Shown in pieces: positions 7,119 through 14,102 of a stretch of DNA of 26,863 nt. The notes under the pieces are model-generated. The model had not been told where the DNA came from. It did no database searches and was given only the letters and a program-made list of their open reading frames with translations. The stretch spans positions 1 through 26,863 of the forward strand of contig URFW01000010.1 in assembly GCA_900547225.1 (NCBI GenBank), written 5' to 3'. Position 1 is the first letter of the stretch. Every line of letters starts with the position of its first letter. Position numbers and translations under genes: made by a program. Origin of the DNA: an uncultured Mycoplasmatota bacterium. GTDB lineage: Bacteria > Bacillota_I > Bacilli_A > RF39 > UBA660.

Positions 7119-7915
7119 ATTAAAGACACCAACCTTTCCAAATCGAGTTCTAGACTAGATACAATTTCGTATACCTTAAGTTTTTGAGAAAGTTCTACCC
7201 CAAATGGTACTTCAAGGCCAATTTTTCTCATAACTCTTTCTTCTTCAAAAACTGATGGAAACGAGCCATCTACAACTATTACACCATCATTTATAATAAC
7301 TAGTCTATCTGAATATAAAGCCTCGTCCAGGTTATGGGTAAATGATATTATGGTTACTCTTTTTTCTTTGTTATATTTTTTTAGTAATTTAAGAAGAGAG
7401 GAACGCTCATTAATATCAATCATTAAAAGAGCCTCATCCAAAACAAGTATTCTAGGCTCAAGCATAAGCGCACATCCTAATGCAACCTTTTGCTTTTCTC
7501 CACCGGATAAATTATATGGATTTTCCTTTAGAAGGTTATCTATCTTAAGAAGTTTTGATATCTCATCTATTTTTTTTGTTATCGTTTTAGGATAAACTCC
7601 TAGATTTTCCAAAGAAAAAGCAAGTTCATCTTCTACCGTTTCGCACGCAAAAAAATTATCAGGATTATCAAATACAAATCCAATATTACGTCTTATATCA
7701 TGTAAATTTTCTTTTTTAAGAGGTTTATTAAATATGGTTATATCAGAATATGATTTTTCAAGACCCGCTAAAATCTTAACTAATGTTGTTTTCCCAGATC
7801 CATTAGGACCCGCTATCGTAACCCACGATCCGCGCTCTATGTTAATGTTAAAATCATCGAATATAAACTTGTTTTTATATCTAAATCTTAAGTTTTTAAT
7901 TTCTAGCACATCCAT
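7109..7915 (-). CDS. ecfA1: ECF transporter ATPase EcfA1
   Basis: The ATG at 7915 is chosen because AGGAGGTGA lies upstream; the in-frame GTG at 7924 is part of that ribosome site. The 268-residue ABC ATPase has Walker A GPNGSGKT (36-43), signature LSGGE (136-140), Walker B ILVLDE (156-161) and FTHN at the H-loop. The Q-loop glutamine, normally in FQNPDNQF, is replaced by Asp83 in FDNPDNFF, and the D-loop region reads LLMID. It is the first gene of the ecfA1-ecfA2-ecfT-truA operon and has its own promoter. Confidence 0.93.
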   Translation of the reverse strand: MDVLEIKNLRFRYKNKFIFDDFNINIERGSWVTIAGPNGSGKTTLVKILAGLEKSYSDITIFNKPLKKENLHDIRRNIGFVFDNPDNFFACETVEDELAFSLENLGVYPKTITKKIDEISKLLKIDNLLKENPYNLSGGEKQKVALGCALMLEPRILVLDEALLMIDINERSSLLKLLKKYNKEKRVTIISFTHNLDEALYSDRLVIINDGVIVVDGSFPSVFEEERVMRKIGLEVPFGVELSQKLKVYEIVSSLELDLERLVSLIWK

Positions 7916-7944
7916 TAATTTCACCTCCTAAAATATAAGGCTTT

Positions 7945-7973
7945 ATTATACAACAAATAATAAAAAAAGCCAA
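7945..7973 (-). promoter_or_regulatory. Promoter of the ecfA1-ecfA2-ecfT-truA operon
   Basis: TATAAT (7945-7950) is spaced 17 nt from TTGGCT (7968-7973, 4 of 6 consensus). The -35 lies inside the distal arm of the terminator of the preceding pilin gene, so terminator and promoter overlap. Confidence 0.65.
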
Positions 7974-7991
7974 ACTTTTTTAGTTTAGCTT
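7962..7991 (-). terminator. Intrinsic terminator of the SDR-pilin operon
   Basis: Arms 7983-7991 and 7967-7975 pair over 9 bp with one G-U, around a 7-nt loop, followed by seven T on the minus strand. The first T of the pilin TAA codon complement (7991) is part of the stem. Confidence 0.8.
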
Positions 7992-8377
7992 TATTCACAC
8001 CTTTCACTAGGACGAGTCCCTTTAGCATCTAATCCCGGACAATTAACGTATGCTTTAAACATATCATTAGAGTCATTTTTATCAATAATTAAGTATGCCT
8101 CACATTCTCCACCATTTGATGGATTAGAAACTTTTGATTTTAAATAACCATTTTCTTTTAACCAAGTATCACTATAACAAGCACTATCTTTTTTTCCACT
8201 TAAATAAACATCTGCTCCAAATCCTTTTATGGTGTTATATAAAGAATCTATTTCTCCTTGGTTTGCTTTCTTTTTCTGCTTTAATACAGCAGTTCCTGCA
8301 ATTGACATAATAACGCCTAACACAACTATTACTGCTAATAACTCAATTAAAGTAAAACCTTTTTTATTCTTTTTCAT
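7991..8377 (-). CDS. Type IV pilin-like (prepilin N-methylation motif) protein
   Basis: The 128-residue protein starts MKKNKKGFTLIELLAVIVVL, a class III prepilin signal. Cleavage is expected between Gly7 and Phe8 and leaves Glu5 in the mature protein. One long hydrophobic helix is followed by a helical spine and a small globular domain with Cys67, Cys92, Cys113 and Cys127, enough for two disulfides. Length and layout resemble ComGC-like pseudopilins, but no assembly ATPase, platform protein or prepilin peptidase is nearby, so it is an orphan. It starts 3 nt after the SDR stop codon with AGGAG inside the SDR end, so the two are co-transcribed. Role unknown. Confidence 0.85.
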   Translation of the reverse strand: MKKNKKGFTLIELLAVIVVLGVIMSIAGTAVLKQKKKANQGEIDSLYNTIKGFGADVYLSGKKDSACYSDTWLKENGYLKSKVSNPSNGGECEAYLIIDKNDSNDMFKAYVNCPGLDAKGTRPSERCE

Positions 8378-8380
8378 AAA

Positions 8381-9127
8381 CTATTTCTCCTTTTTTCTTT
8401 GTATGTTGTAATCTACTTTTAATAATAATCTTAAAGATGCAAACTTGCAAGCAATTTTAGCTAATTTATTTGTAAAACCTGGTATTATAACAAGCTTGTT
8501 TTTAAACATTTTATCAAGTGCGTAACTAGTTACATAATCGCTAGATAAACCTTTTATTGCAAAATTAACACCTGCTACATTATTAAAATTTGTATTAACA
8601 GGTCCTGGACATAAAACAGATACCTTAACATTCGACCTAATACGCCTTAATTCCTCAAAAATAGCCGTTGTAAGCTCATAAACGTAAGATTTAGTGGAAT
8701 AATAAGTTGACATCAAAGGGCCTGGCAAAAAGGATGCAGTTGATGCTACGTTAAGTATTCTACCACTGTCTTTTTTTATCATTTCTTTTAAGTATAGTTT
8801 AGTTAATATATGTACTGCCTTAACGTTTAAATCTATCATATTAAGTTCTTTATCTAAATTTGTTTTACTAAACTCTCCAAACAAACCAAATCCGGCATTA
8901 TTTATTAATAAATCTATTTTTTTGTGTTTATCAAATAACTTAATGCAATTCTCCTCGTTTGATAAATCATATGTTTCTATTTGTACATTTGTTTTTAAAT
9001 TACTTGCTACTTCATTAAGTTCCTTTTTATTTCTTGAAACTAAAATAAGGTCATACCCCATATTACTTAGTTTAAATGCAAAATCTTTTCCAAGGCCACT
9101 TGATGCTCCTGTAATTAATGCCTTCAT
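8381..9127 (-). CDS. Short-chain dehydrogenase/reductase
   Basis: The 248-residue protein is a classical SDR. It has the NAD(P)-binding TGASSGLG (6-13), NNAG (76-79), catalytic Ser129 in NVAST, Tyr142-xxx-Lys146 (YYSTK) and PGPVNTNF after the active site. Arg at the end of the second strand (VSRN) suggests NADP preference. It most resembles the broad DltE/YqjQ-like group of uncharacterised reductases; the substrate cannot be read from sequence. The C-terminus (about 215-248) is basic and partly hydrophobic, as in membrane-associated members. GGGTGAT precedes the ATG. It heads a two-gene unit with the pilin-like gene, inserted where rplQ and ecfA1 are usually adjacent. Confidence 0.92.
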   Translation of the reverse strand: MKALITGASSGLGKDFAFKLSNMGYDLILVSRNKKELNEVASNLKTNVQIETYDLSNEENCIKLFDKHKKIDLLINNAGFGLFGEFSKTNLDKELNMIDLNVKAVHILTKLYLKEMIKKDSGRILNVASTASFLPGPLMSTYYSTKSYVYELTTAIFEELRRIRSNVKVSVLCPGPVNTNFNNVAGVNFAIKGLSSDYVTSYALDKMFKNKLVIIPGFTNKLAKIACKFASLRLLLKVDYNIQRKKEK

Positions 9128-9144
9128 CTATCATCACCCAAATT

Positions 9145-9172
9145 ATTATAACATTTTATATAGAAAAAACAA
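9145..9172 (-). promoter_or_regulatory. Promoter of the SDR-pilin operon
   Basis: TATAAT (9145-9150) with TGT directly upstream (extended -10) is 16 nt from TTGTTT (9167-9172). The -35 coincides with the distal arm and T-run of the rplQ terminator. Confidence 0.6.
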
Positions 9173-9192
9173 ACCTTGCCAGGTTTGTTTTT
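9164..9192 (-). terminator. Intrinsic terminator ending the S10-spc-alpha cluster
   Basis: A 12-bp perfect stem (9165-9176 and 9181-9192) with a 4-nt loop is followed on the minus strand by T residues, 9 nt after the rplQ stop codon. This is the best hairpin in the window. Confidence 0.9.
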
Positions 9193-9200
9193 AATCTTTA

Positions 9201-9545
9201 TTAATCTACTAACTCTAGGACAACCATTAAAGCGTCGTCTCCTCTTCTTTCAGTTAGTTTTAAAATTCTAGTGTATCCACCATTTCTATTTTCATAACGT
9301 TTAGCAAGTGTGTCAAATACTTTTGATACAGCTTCTTTATCGTTATATAAGAAAGCAAGTGCATTACGTCTAGCTACTAGGCTACCATTTTTTCCATATG
9401 TAACCATTTTATCAAAACATTTACGTACTTCTTTAGCACGTGTTTCAGTAGTTTCAATACGTTCATTTTTAATTAGGTCTCTAGTTAAGTTAGCAAGCAT
9501 AGCTCTTCTATGTTTGTTAGTACGTCCTAATTTTCTATAAGCCAT
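9201..9545 (-). CDS. rplQ: 50S ribosomal protein L17
   Basis: The 114-residue protein begins AYRKLGRTNKHRRAMLANLTRDLI, the L17 signature, and ends in RRGDDALMVVLELVD. L17 binds 23S rRNA near the tunnel exit. It is the last gene of the ribosomal cluster, 20 nt after rpoA, with GGAGG upstream, and is followed by a strong terminator. Length is normal (about 115-127). Confidence 0.97.
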   Translation of the reverse strand: MAYRKLGRTNKHRRAMLANLTRDLIKNERIETTETRAKEVRKCFDKMVTYGKNGSLVARRNALAFLYNDKEAVSKVFDTLAKRYENRNGGYTRILKLTERRGDDALMVVLELVD

Positions 9546-9565
9546 TTGTCTTCCTCCTTACTGTT

Positions 9566-10516
9566 TTACTCTTCGCTTCTAAATGAGAATCCCATTTCTT
9601 TTACTTTATCAATTACTTCCTTAAGTGATTTCTTACCTAAGTTACGGATCTTCATCATTTCATTTTCGCTCTTTTCAGTTAAATCTTGTAATGTGTTTAT
9701 ATTAGCTCTCTTTAAGCAGTTATATGCTCTTACAGAGAATTCTAATTCATCAATAGACATTTCAAGAGCCTTAGTCTTAGAATCATCAACGTTTTGTTTC
9801 ATAAGACCAGTTTCATCAGCGATTTCGTCTAACTTAGTTAAAATCTCAAAGTGTTCAATAATTATTCTTGATGCTAATGCAACAGCTTCTTCTGGTTTCA
9901 TAGAACCATTTGTCCAAACTTCCATAGTTAATTTATCATATGAATCATCTTGTCCAACACGGGCACCTTCAACTTCATAATTAACTCTTTCGATTGGAGA
10001 AAAGTTAGAATCCATTGCAATAGTATTTAATTTAACATCACCTAATAATTTCTTATTAGCTTCTGCTCTAACATATCCACGACCGCTTGATACAGTCATT
10101 TCCATGTTTAGTTTTCCACCTTTAACTATTGTTGCAATTTCTTGCTCAGGGTTAACGATTTCAATATCAGCATCTTTTTCTATATCTGCTGCCGTTACAA
10201 CACCTTCACGACTAACGTTTAATTTTATAGTTTTAGGCTCATTAGTGTGGTTTTTAACAACTACACTTTTTAAGTTTAGTATAATTCCTGTTACGTCTTC
10301 AATAACTCCATCAATAGTTTGGAATTCATGAAGAACACCATCGATGTGAACACTAGTAATTGCATCTCCAGGCAATGATGATAACATTACTCTTCTAAGT
10401 GCGTTTCCAAGTGTTGTACCAAATCCTCTTTCTAAAGGTTCGATTTCAAATTTTCCATAGTTTCTGCTTTCTACATATTCAGCAACTTTGAATATTGGTT
10501 TTTCGAATTTTATCAC
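9566..10516 (-). CDS. rpoA: RNA polymerase subunit alpha
   Basis: The 316-residue protein has an N-terminal dimerisation/assembly domain (about 1-230, FGTTLGNALRRVMLSSLPG and the GRGYV segment). After a linker comes a C-terminal helix-hairpin-helix domain (about 245-310). That domain keeps VRAYNCLKRANI, including the Arg, Asn and Lys that contact UP-element DNA. This fits the A-tract region found upstream of the rRNA promoter. The start codon is GTG, chosen because it gives the conserved MIKFEKP start and has GGGAG upstream. Confidence 0.98.
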   Translation of the reverse strand: MIKFEKPIFKVAEYVESRNYGKFEIEPLERGFGTTLGNALRRVMLSSLPGDAITSVHIDGVLHEFQTIDGVIEDVTGIILNLKSVVVKNHTNEPKTIKLNVSREGVVTAADIEKDADIEIVNPEQEIATIVKGGKLNMEMTVSSGRGYVRAEANKKLLGDVKLNTIAMDSNFSPIERVNYEVEGARVGQDDSYDKLTMEVWTNGSMKPEEAVALASRIIIEHFEILTKLDEIADETGLMKQNVDDSKTKALEMSIDELEFSVRAYNCLKRANINTLQDLTEKSENEMMKIRNLGKKSLKEVIDKVKEMGFSFRSEE

Positions 10517-10541
10517 GTAAATTCACTCCCTTTTCCTAAAA

Positions 10542-10925
10542 TTATCCACGTGGACGTTTTGGTGGACGACAACCATTATGTGGTACTGGTGTTACGTCTG
10601 TGATTGAAAGAATTTCAAGTCCTGCAGTTTGTAATGAACGGATTGCAGTTTCTCTTCCTGATCCTAATCCTCTTACGAAAACATCTACTTTTCTCATACC
10701 AGAATCATAAGCTGCTTTACCTGCTGCTTCTGCACTCATACCAGCTGCGAATGGAGTTTTCTTCTTACTTCCTTTAAATCCTGAAGTTCCACTTGATGCC
10801 CATGATACTGCATTACCATCTTTATCAGTAATAGTAACGATTGTATTATTGAAAGTAGAATGTATATGAGCTTGTCCTTCAGGGATATTCTTTTTAACCT
10901 TACGTTTTCTTGCTTTGTAAGCCAT
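10542..10925 (-). CDS. rpsK: 30S ribosomal protein S11
   Basis: The 127-residue protein contains GQAHIHSTFNNTIVTITD, GFKGSKKKTPFAAGMSAE and the C-terminal DVTPVPHNGCRPPKRPRG, all diagnostic of S11. It sits on the 30S platform and contacts the mRNA 3' of the exit site. It lies between rpsM and rpoA as in all alpha operons, with GGAGG upstream of the ATG. Length is normal. Confidence 0.98.
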   Translation of the reverse strand: MAYKARKRKVKKNIPEGQAHIHSTFNNTIVTITDKDGNAVSWASSGTSGFKGSKKKTPFAAGMSAEAAGKAAYDSGMRKVDVFVRGLGSGRETAIRSLQTAGLEILSITDVTPVPHNGCRPPKRPRG

Positions 10926-10944
10926 TTGTATATCCTCCTTTTTC

Positions 10945-11307
10945 CTACTTCTTCTTGTTTGCTACAGTCTTACCGCGACCCTTACGAGTTCTAGCATTAC
11001 TTCTTGTAGATTGACCTCTTACAGGTAAACCTTTACGATGACGAATTCCTTGGTAAGAACCGATTTCCATCTTAGTTTTAATATTCATTGAAACTTCTCT
11101 TCTTAAATCACCTTCTAATAAGTGATTATCTAATTCTTTACGAATTTTAGAAATTTCTTCATCTGTTAAATCATTAGCCTTAGTATCAAGATTAATGTTT
11201 AACTTTGTTAAAATGTTTCTTGATAACTTTCTACCAATACCATGTATATAAGTTAATGCTATTTCAATTCTCTTATTTGGTAGATCAACGTTCTTTATAC
11301 GTGCCAT
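10945..11307 (-). CDS. rpsM: 30S ribosomal protein S13
   Basis: The 120-residue protein has the S13 pattern ARIKNVDLPNKRIEIALTYI, a helix-two-turn-helix region and the basic tail RGQSTRSNARTRKGRGKTVA that reaches toward P-site tRNA. It sits in the head of the small subunit and forms intersubunit bridges. It ends with TAG. Position between rpmJ and rpsK is canonical. Confidence 0.98.
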   Translation of the reverse strand: MARIKNVDLPNKRIEIALTYIHGIGRKLSRNILTKLNINLDTKANDLTDEEISKIRKELDNHLLEGDLRREVSMNIKTKMEIGSYQGIRHRKGLPVRGQSTRSNARTRKGRGKTVANKKK

Positions 11308-11325
11308 TTACTATTGCACCTCCTA

Positions 11326-11439
11326 TTATCCTTGTCTTTGCTTATGTTTTGGGTTTTCACAGATAACCATTACTTTCCCATTACGTTTAATAACTTTACA
11401 TTTATCACAAATTTTTTTAACTGATGGTCTAACTTTCAT
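11326..11439 (-). CDS. rpmJ: 50S ribosomal protein L36 (zinc-binding form)
   Basis: A 37-residue reading frame on the minus strand starts MKVRPSVKKICDKCKVIKRN and ends KHKQRQG, the full L36. Cys11, Cys14, Cys27 and His33 form the zinc ribbon of the C+ type. It lies between infA and rpsM as expected, with GGAGG upstream of the ATG. The zinc-binding form here goes with a zinc-type S14 in the same cluster. Confidence 0.97.
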   Translation of the reverse strand: MKVRPSVKKICDKCKVIKRNGKVMVICENPKHKQRQG

Positions 11440-11454
11440 CTTTATTTCCTCCTA

Positions 11455-11673
11455 TCATTTTCTATAGGTTATACGCCCACGTGTTAAATCATAAGGTGAT
11501 ATTTCTAAGACTACTGTATCACCTGGTAAAATACGAATCTTATTCATTCGCATTTTACCAGAAACGCGAGCTTCTACAGTGTGTCCATTTTCTAATTGAA
11601 CCTTAAAGTCCCCGCCTTTTAAAAGTTCGACTACTTTACCTTCTAGTTCAATTACGTCTTCTTTTTTAGCCAC
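11455..11673 (-). CDS. infA: Translation initiation factor IF-1
   Basis: The 72-residue S1/OB-fold protein (VIELEGKVVELLKGGDFKVQ, ISGKMRMN-like VSGKMRMNKIRILPGD, YDLTRGRITYR) binds the 30S A site during initiation. It starts with GTG after AGGAGG. The stop is TGA immediately followed by an in-frame TAG. The map gene that commonly precedes infA is missing; instead a 59-nt spacer separates it from adk. Confidence 0.97.
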   Translation of the reverse strand: MAKKEDVIELEGKVVELLKGGDFKVQLENGHTVEARVSGKMRMNKIRILPGDTVVLEISPYDLTRGRITYRK

Positions 11674-11702
11674 CCTTAATCACCCTCCTGTCATTATCTG
11701 GT

Positions 11703-11727
11703 AGTTACTGTTTCCAGTATTTTAACT
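11703..11727 (-). other. Small GNRA-tetraloop hairpin between adk and infA
   Basis: On the minus strand a 5-bp stem TACTG/CAGTA (11706-11710 and 11715-11719) closes a GAAA tetraloop, with three more possible pairs beyond a 5-nt bulge. There is no T-run, so it is not a terminator. It could be an RNA-processing or regulatory element, or chance. Confidence 0.3.
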
Positions 11728-11732
11728 GATAA

Positions 11733-12389
11733 TTATTTTTCTTCTAAAACTTTAACTGCTTCATTAAAAGTATCAAACTTGCTTTCATAAGCCTTAATAG
11801 TTTTAAGTACTCCTAAATCTTTATAATAATCATATAAAGGCATAGTTTTAGTCATATATTCATCAAATCTTTTAACGAATGTTTCTTCGGTATCATCAGC
11901 ACGTTGTGTTAATTTTACGTTACAATCATCACACATACCTTCTACCTTAGGTTTCATTTCGTTTGAATATTTATTATATATTCTTCCGCATTTAAGGCAA
12001 GTAATTCTTGAGCAAGCTCTTTTAATTGCCATATCCTTATCAATGTCAATATATATTACTACTCCTAAATCTTTACCAAGTTCTTTTAATAATTCAGCAT
12101 ATTTCTCTGCTTGAACTTTAGTTCTTGGAAATCCATCTAAGATATAACCATTTTCACAATCAGGTTCTGTTATACGATTAGAAATAAGTTTAATGATTAA
12201 CTCATCTGGTACGTATTTACCTGCTTTCATTAAGCCTTCAGCTTCTTGTCCAAGTGCTGTACCTTTTTTTACTTCTTCTCTTAATAAATCACCAGTTGAA
12301 ATATGACCATATCCATATTTTTCTGTTAGCATTTCAGATAGCGTTCCCTTGCCTGCTGCAGGTGGCGCTAAAAAGATTATGTTTTTCAT
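11733..12389 (-). CDS. adk: Adenylate kinase
   Basis: The 218-residue enzyme interconverts ATP + AMP and 2 ADP. The LID domain carries Cys131, Cys134, Cys153 and Cys156, the zinc-binding form of Gram-positive kinases. YILDGFPRT (82-90) and ISTGDLLR (30-37) are conserved. The P-loop reads APPAAGKGT (8-16) rather than the usual GxPGxGKGT, so two glycines are alanines; the following Gln is Leu. The start overlaps the secY stop by one base (TAATG), giving translational coupling. The map gene normally downstream is absent. Confidence 0.96.
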   Translation of the reverse strand: MKNIIFLAPPAAGKGTLSEMLTEKYGYGHISTGDLLREEVKKGTALGQEAEGLMKAGKYVPDELIIKLISNRITEPDCENGYILDGFPRTKVQAEKYAELLKELGKDLGVVIYIDIDKDMAIKRACSRITCLKCGRIYNKYSNEMKPKVEGMCDDCNVKLTQRADDTEETFVKRFDEYMTKTMPLYDYYKDLGVLKTIKAYESKFDTFNEAVKVLEEK

Positions 12390-13657
12390 TACCTTCTGTA
12401 ACCCCTTTCATATTTTCTCGCTGACATCGTACTTTCAATTTGATTATAAGTTTCAAGTGCAACACCAACTACGATTAATAAACCTGTACCTCCAACCGTT
12501 ACACTAGTAGGCAAGCTACTTAAGTTTGTAACAATTATTGGAAGACCTGCTATTACAATCAAGAATAATGCTCCTAAAAACGTTGTTCTTGATAGTACCT
12601 TACTAATATAGCCCTTAGTCTCATTACCAGGTCTTACACCCGGAATATATCCACCTTGTTTATTTAGGTTTTCAGATAATTCTTTTGGCTTTAAACCTGC
12701 CATAAACGTGTATAAATATGAGAATAAAACTATTAATAAAATATATAATATAAATCCAGTTACCGTATTATAGTTAATATATTTATTAACAAATAATGAG
12801 AACGAATCTTTCTTTACAAACGCTGCGATAAGTGATGGTATTGAAATTAAGCTCGACGCAAATATTACTGGCATAACACCAGAAGAATTTAATCTAAATG
12901 GTATATATGTTTGTTTTGCACCATAAGCTGTTGCTGTTTTGTTTGAATACTGAACAGGAATTCTCCTTTCAGATTTTTCAATAAATACCACACCAACTAT
13001 TATTGCTATATACACAAGTAAGAATAATATGAATTTAGTAACTCCTAAAGCTACCTCTTGAACTGTTCCGCTTACTACAAATGCGTTATATGCATCTACC
13101 ATCATACTTGGAGTACTAATTAAAATACCTGCCATAATAAGGATAGATATTCCGTTTCCAACACCCTTACGAGTTATTTGGTCACCTAACCATAATAGGA
13201 AGCAAGTTCCTGCGGTTAAAATAAGTGTTACCCTTAAATAATCAAGTGATGTTGCACTTTCCCCTAAAAATGAGAATGACATTACAAGTCCTTGTAGGAA
13301 TGCTAATGCAATTCCTAAGTATCTTGTTATTTTATTTAACTTAGTTCTTCCGGAATAACCTTCTTTAGCTAAGTTAGAGAAATATGGAATTATATCCATT
13401 TGTAATAATTGAACAATTATTGATGCACTAATATATGGTGTAACACCTAGTGCAAAAATTGAGAAGTTCTTTAAGGAACCACCACCCATTACGTTAAGTA
13501 ATTCCAAAAATCCTAAATCTTGTGTAATGTTTTCAGTACCAGGAACACGCACAGTTGTTCCTAATTTATAGATAAATAGTATTAACAGTGTGAATAAGAT
13601 TTTATTTTTTACATCTTTATTCCTGGCTGAAAAGATTTGTTTAATGCCTTTAAACAT
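12389..13657 (-). CDS. secY: Protein translocase subunit SecY
   Basis: The 422-residue integral membrane protein is the channel of the Sec translocon. The first transmembrane helix follows DVKNKILFTLLILFIYKLGT. The plug region (VMGGGSLKNFSIFALGVTPYISASI), the cytoplasmic loop around ERRIPVQYSNK and PGVRPGNET are all recognisable. About ten helices are expected. The ATG is 1 nt after the rplO stop, with GAGGTGA inside the rplO end. Length is typical (about 430). Confidence 0.98.
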   Translation of the reverse strand: MFKGIKQIFSARNKDVKNKILFTLLILFIYKLGTTVRVPGTENITQDLGFLELLNVMGGGSLKNFSIFALGVTPYISASIIVQLLQMDIIPYFSNLAKEGYSGRTKLNKITRYLGIALAFLQGLVMSFSFLGESATSLDYLRVTLILTAGTCFLLWLGDQITRKGVGNGISILIMAGILISTPSMMVDAYNAFVVSGTVQEVALGVTKFILFLLVYIAIIVGVVFIEKSERRIPVQYSNKTATAYGAKQTYIPFRLNSSGVMPVIFASSLISIPSLIAAFVKKDSFSLFVNKYINYNTVTGFILYILLIVLFSYLYTFMAGLKPKELSENLNKQGGYIPGVRPGNETKGYISKVLSRTTFLGALFLIVIAGLPIIVTNLSSLPTSVTVGGTGLLIVVGVALETYNQIESTMSARKYERGYRR

Positions 13658-13658
13658 C

Positions 13659-14102
13659 TTAAATCACCTCAGCTTTTCCACCTGCTGCTTCTATTTTTTC
13701 CTTTGCTATGCTAGAGAACTTATGTGCTCTAACAGTTAATTTTTTAGTTAATTCTCCATTACCTAATACTTTAATACCAGATAATTGTTTTTTTATTATT
13801 CCCATTTCGAATAATAATTCTGGAGTTACTTCTGTACCTTCTTCAAATTTATTTAAATCAGATACGTTTATAACTGCATATGTTTTTTTGAACATTGCGT
13901 TAGAGAAGCCACGTTTTGGAAGTCTTCTGTATAAAGGTAATTGACCACCTTCAAAACCAACTCTTACTCCTCCACCGCTTCTTGATTTTTGTCCATTTTC
14001 TCCTCTACCACTTGTTTTTCCAGTACCGCTACTAGAACCACGACCTAATCTTTTGATGTCCTTTTTAGAACCTTCGTTATACTTTAATTCATTTAACTTC
14101 AT
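13659..14102 (-). CDS. rplO: 50S ribosomal protein L15
   Basis: The 147-residue protein has the Gly/Arg/Lys-rich extended N-terminus (GRGSSSGTGKTSGRGENGQKS, RVGFEGGQLPLYRRLPKRGF) and a globular C-terminal domain. It is a late-assembly protein bound to 23S rRNA. Its ATG overlaps the rpsE stop by one base (TAATG), which leaves no room for rpmD (L30), normally located between rpsE and rplO. Confidence 0.98.
   Translation of the reverse strand: MKLNELKYNEGSKKDIKRLGRGSSSGTGKTSGRGENGQKSRSGGGVRVGFEGGQLPLYRRLPKRGFSNAMFKKTYAVINVSDLNKFEEGTEVTPELLFEMGIIKKQLSGIKVLGNGELTKKLTVRAHKFSSIAKEKIEAAGGKAEVI

Noticed and set aside
9546..9980. A 144-codon plus-strand reading frame
   Set aside because: Antisense to rpoA; low-complexity Ser/Leu composition typical of a shadow frame.
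11455..11673. Use of the Mycoplasma code (TGA as Trp)
   Set aside because: All genes are full length with TGA as stop and the Trp codons checked are TGG; the infA TGA-TAG end is explained without recoding.
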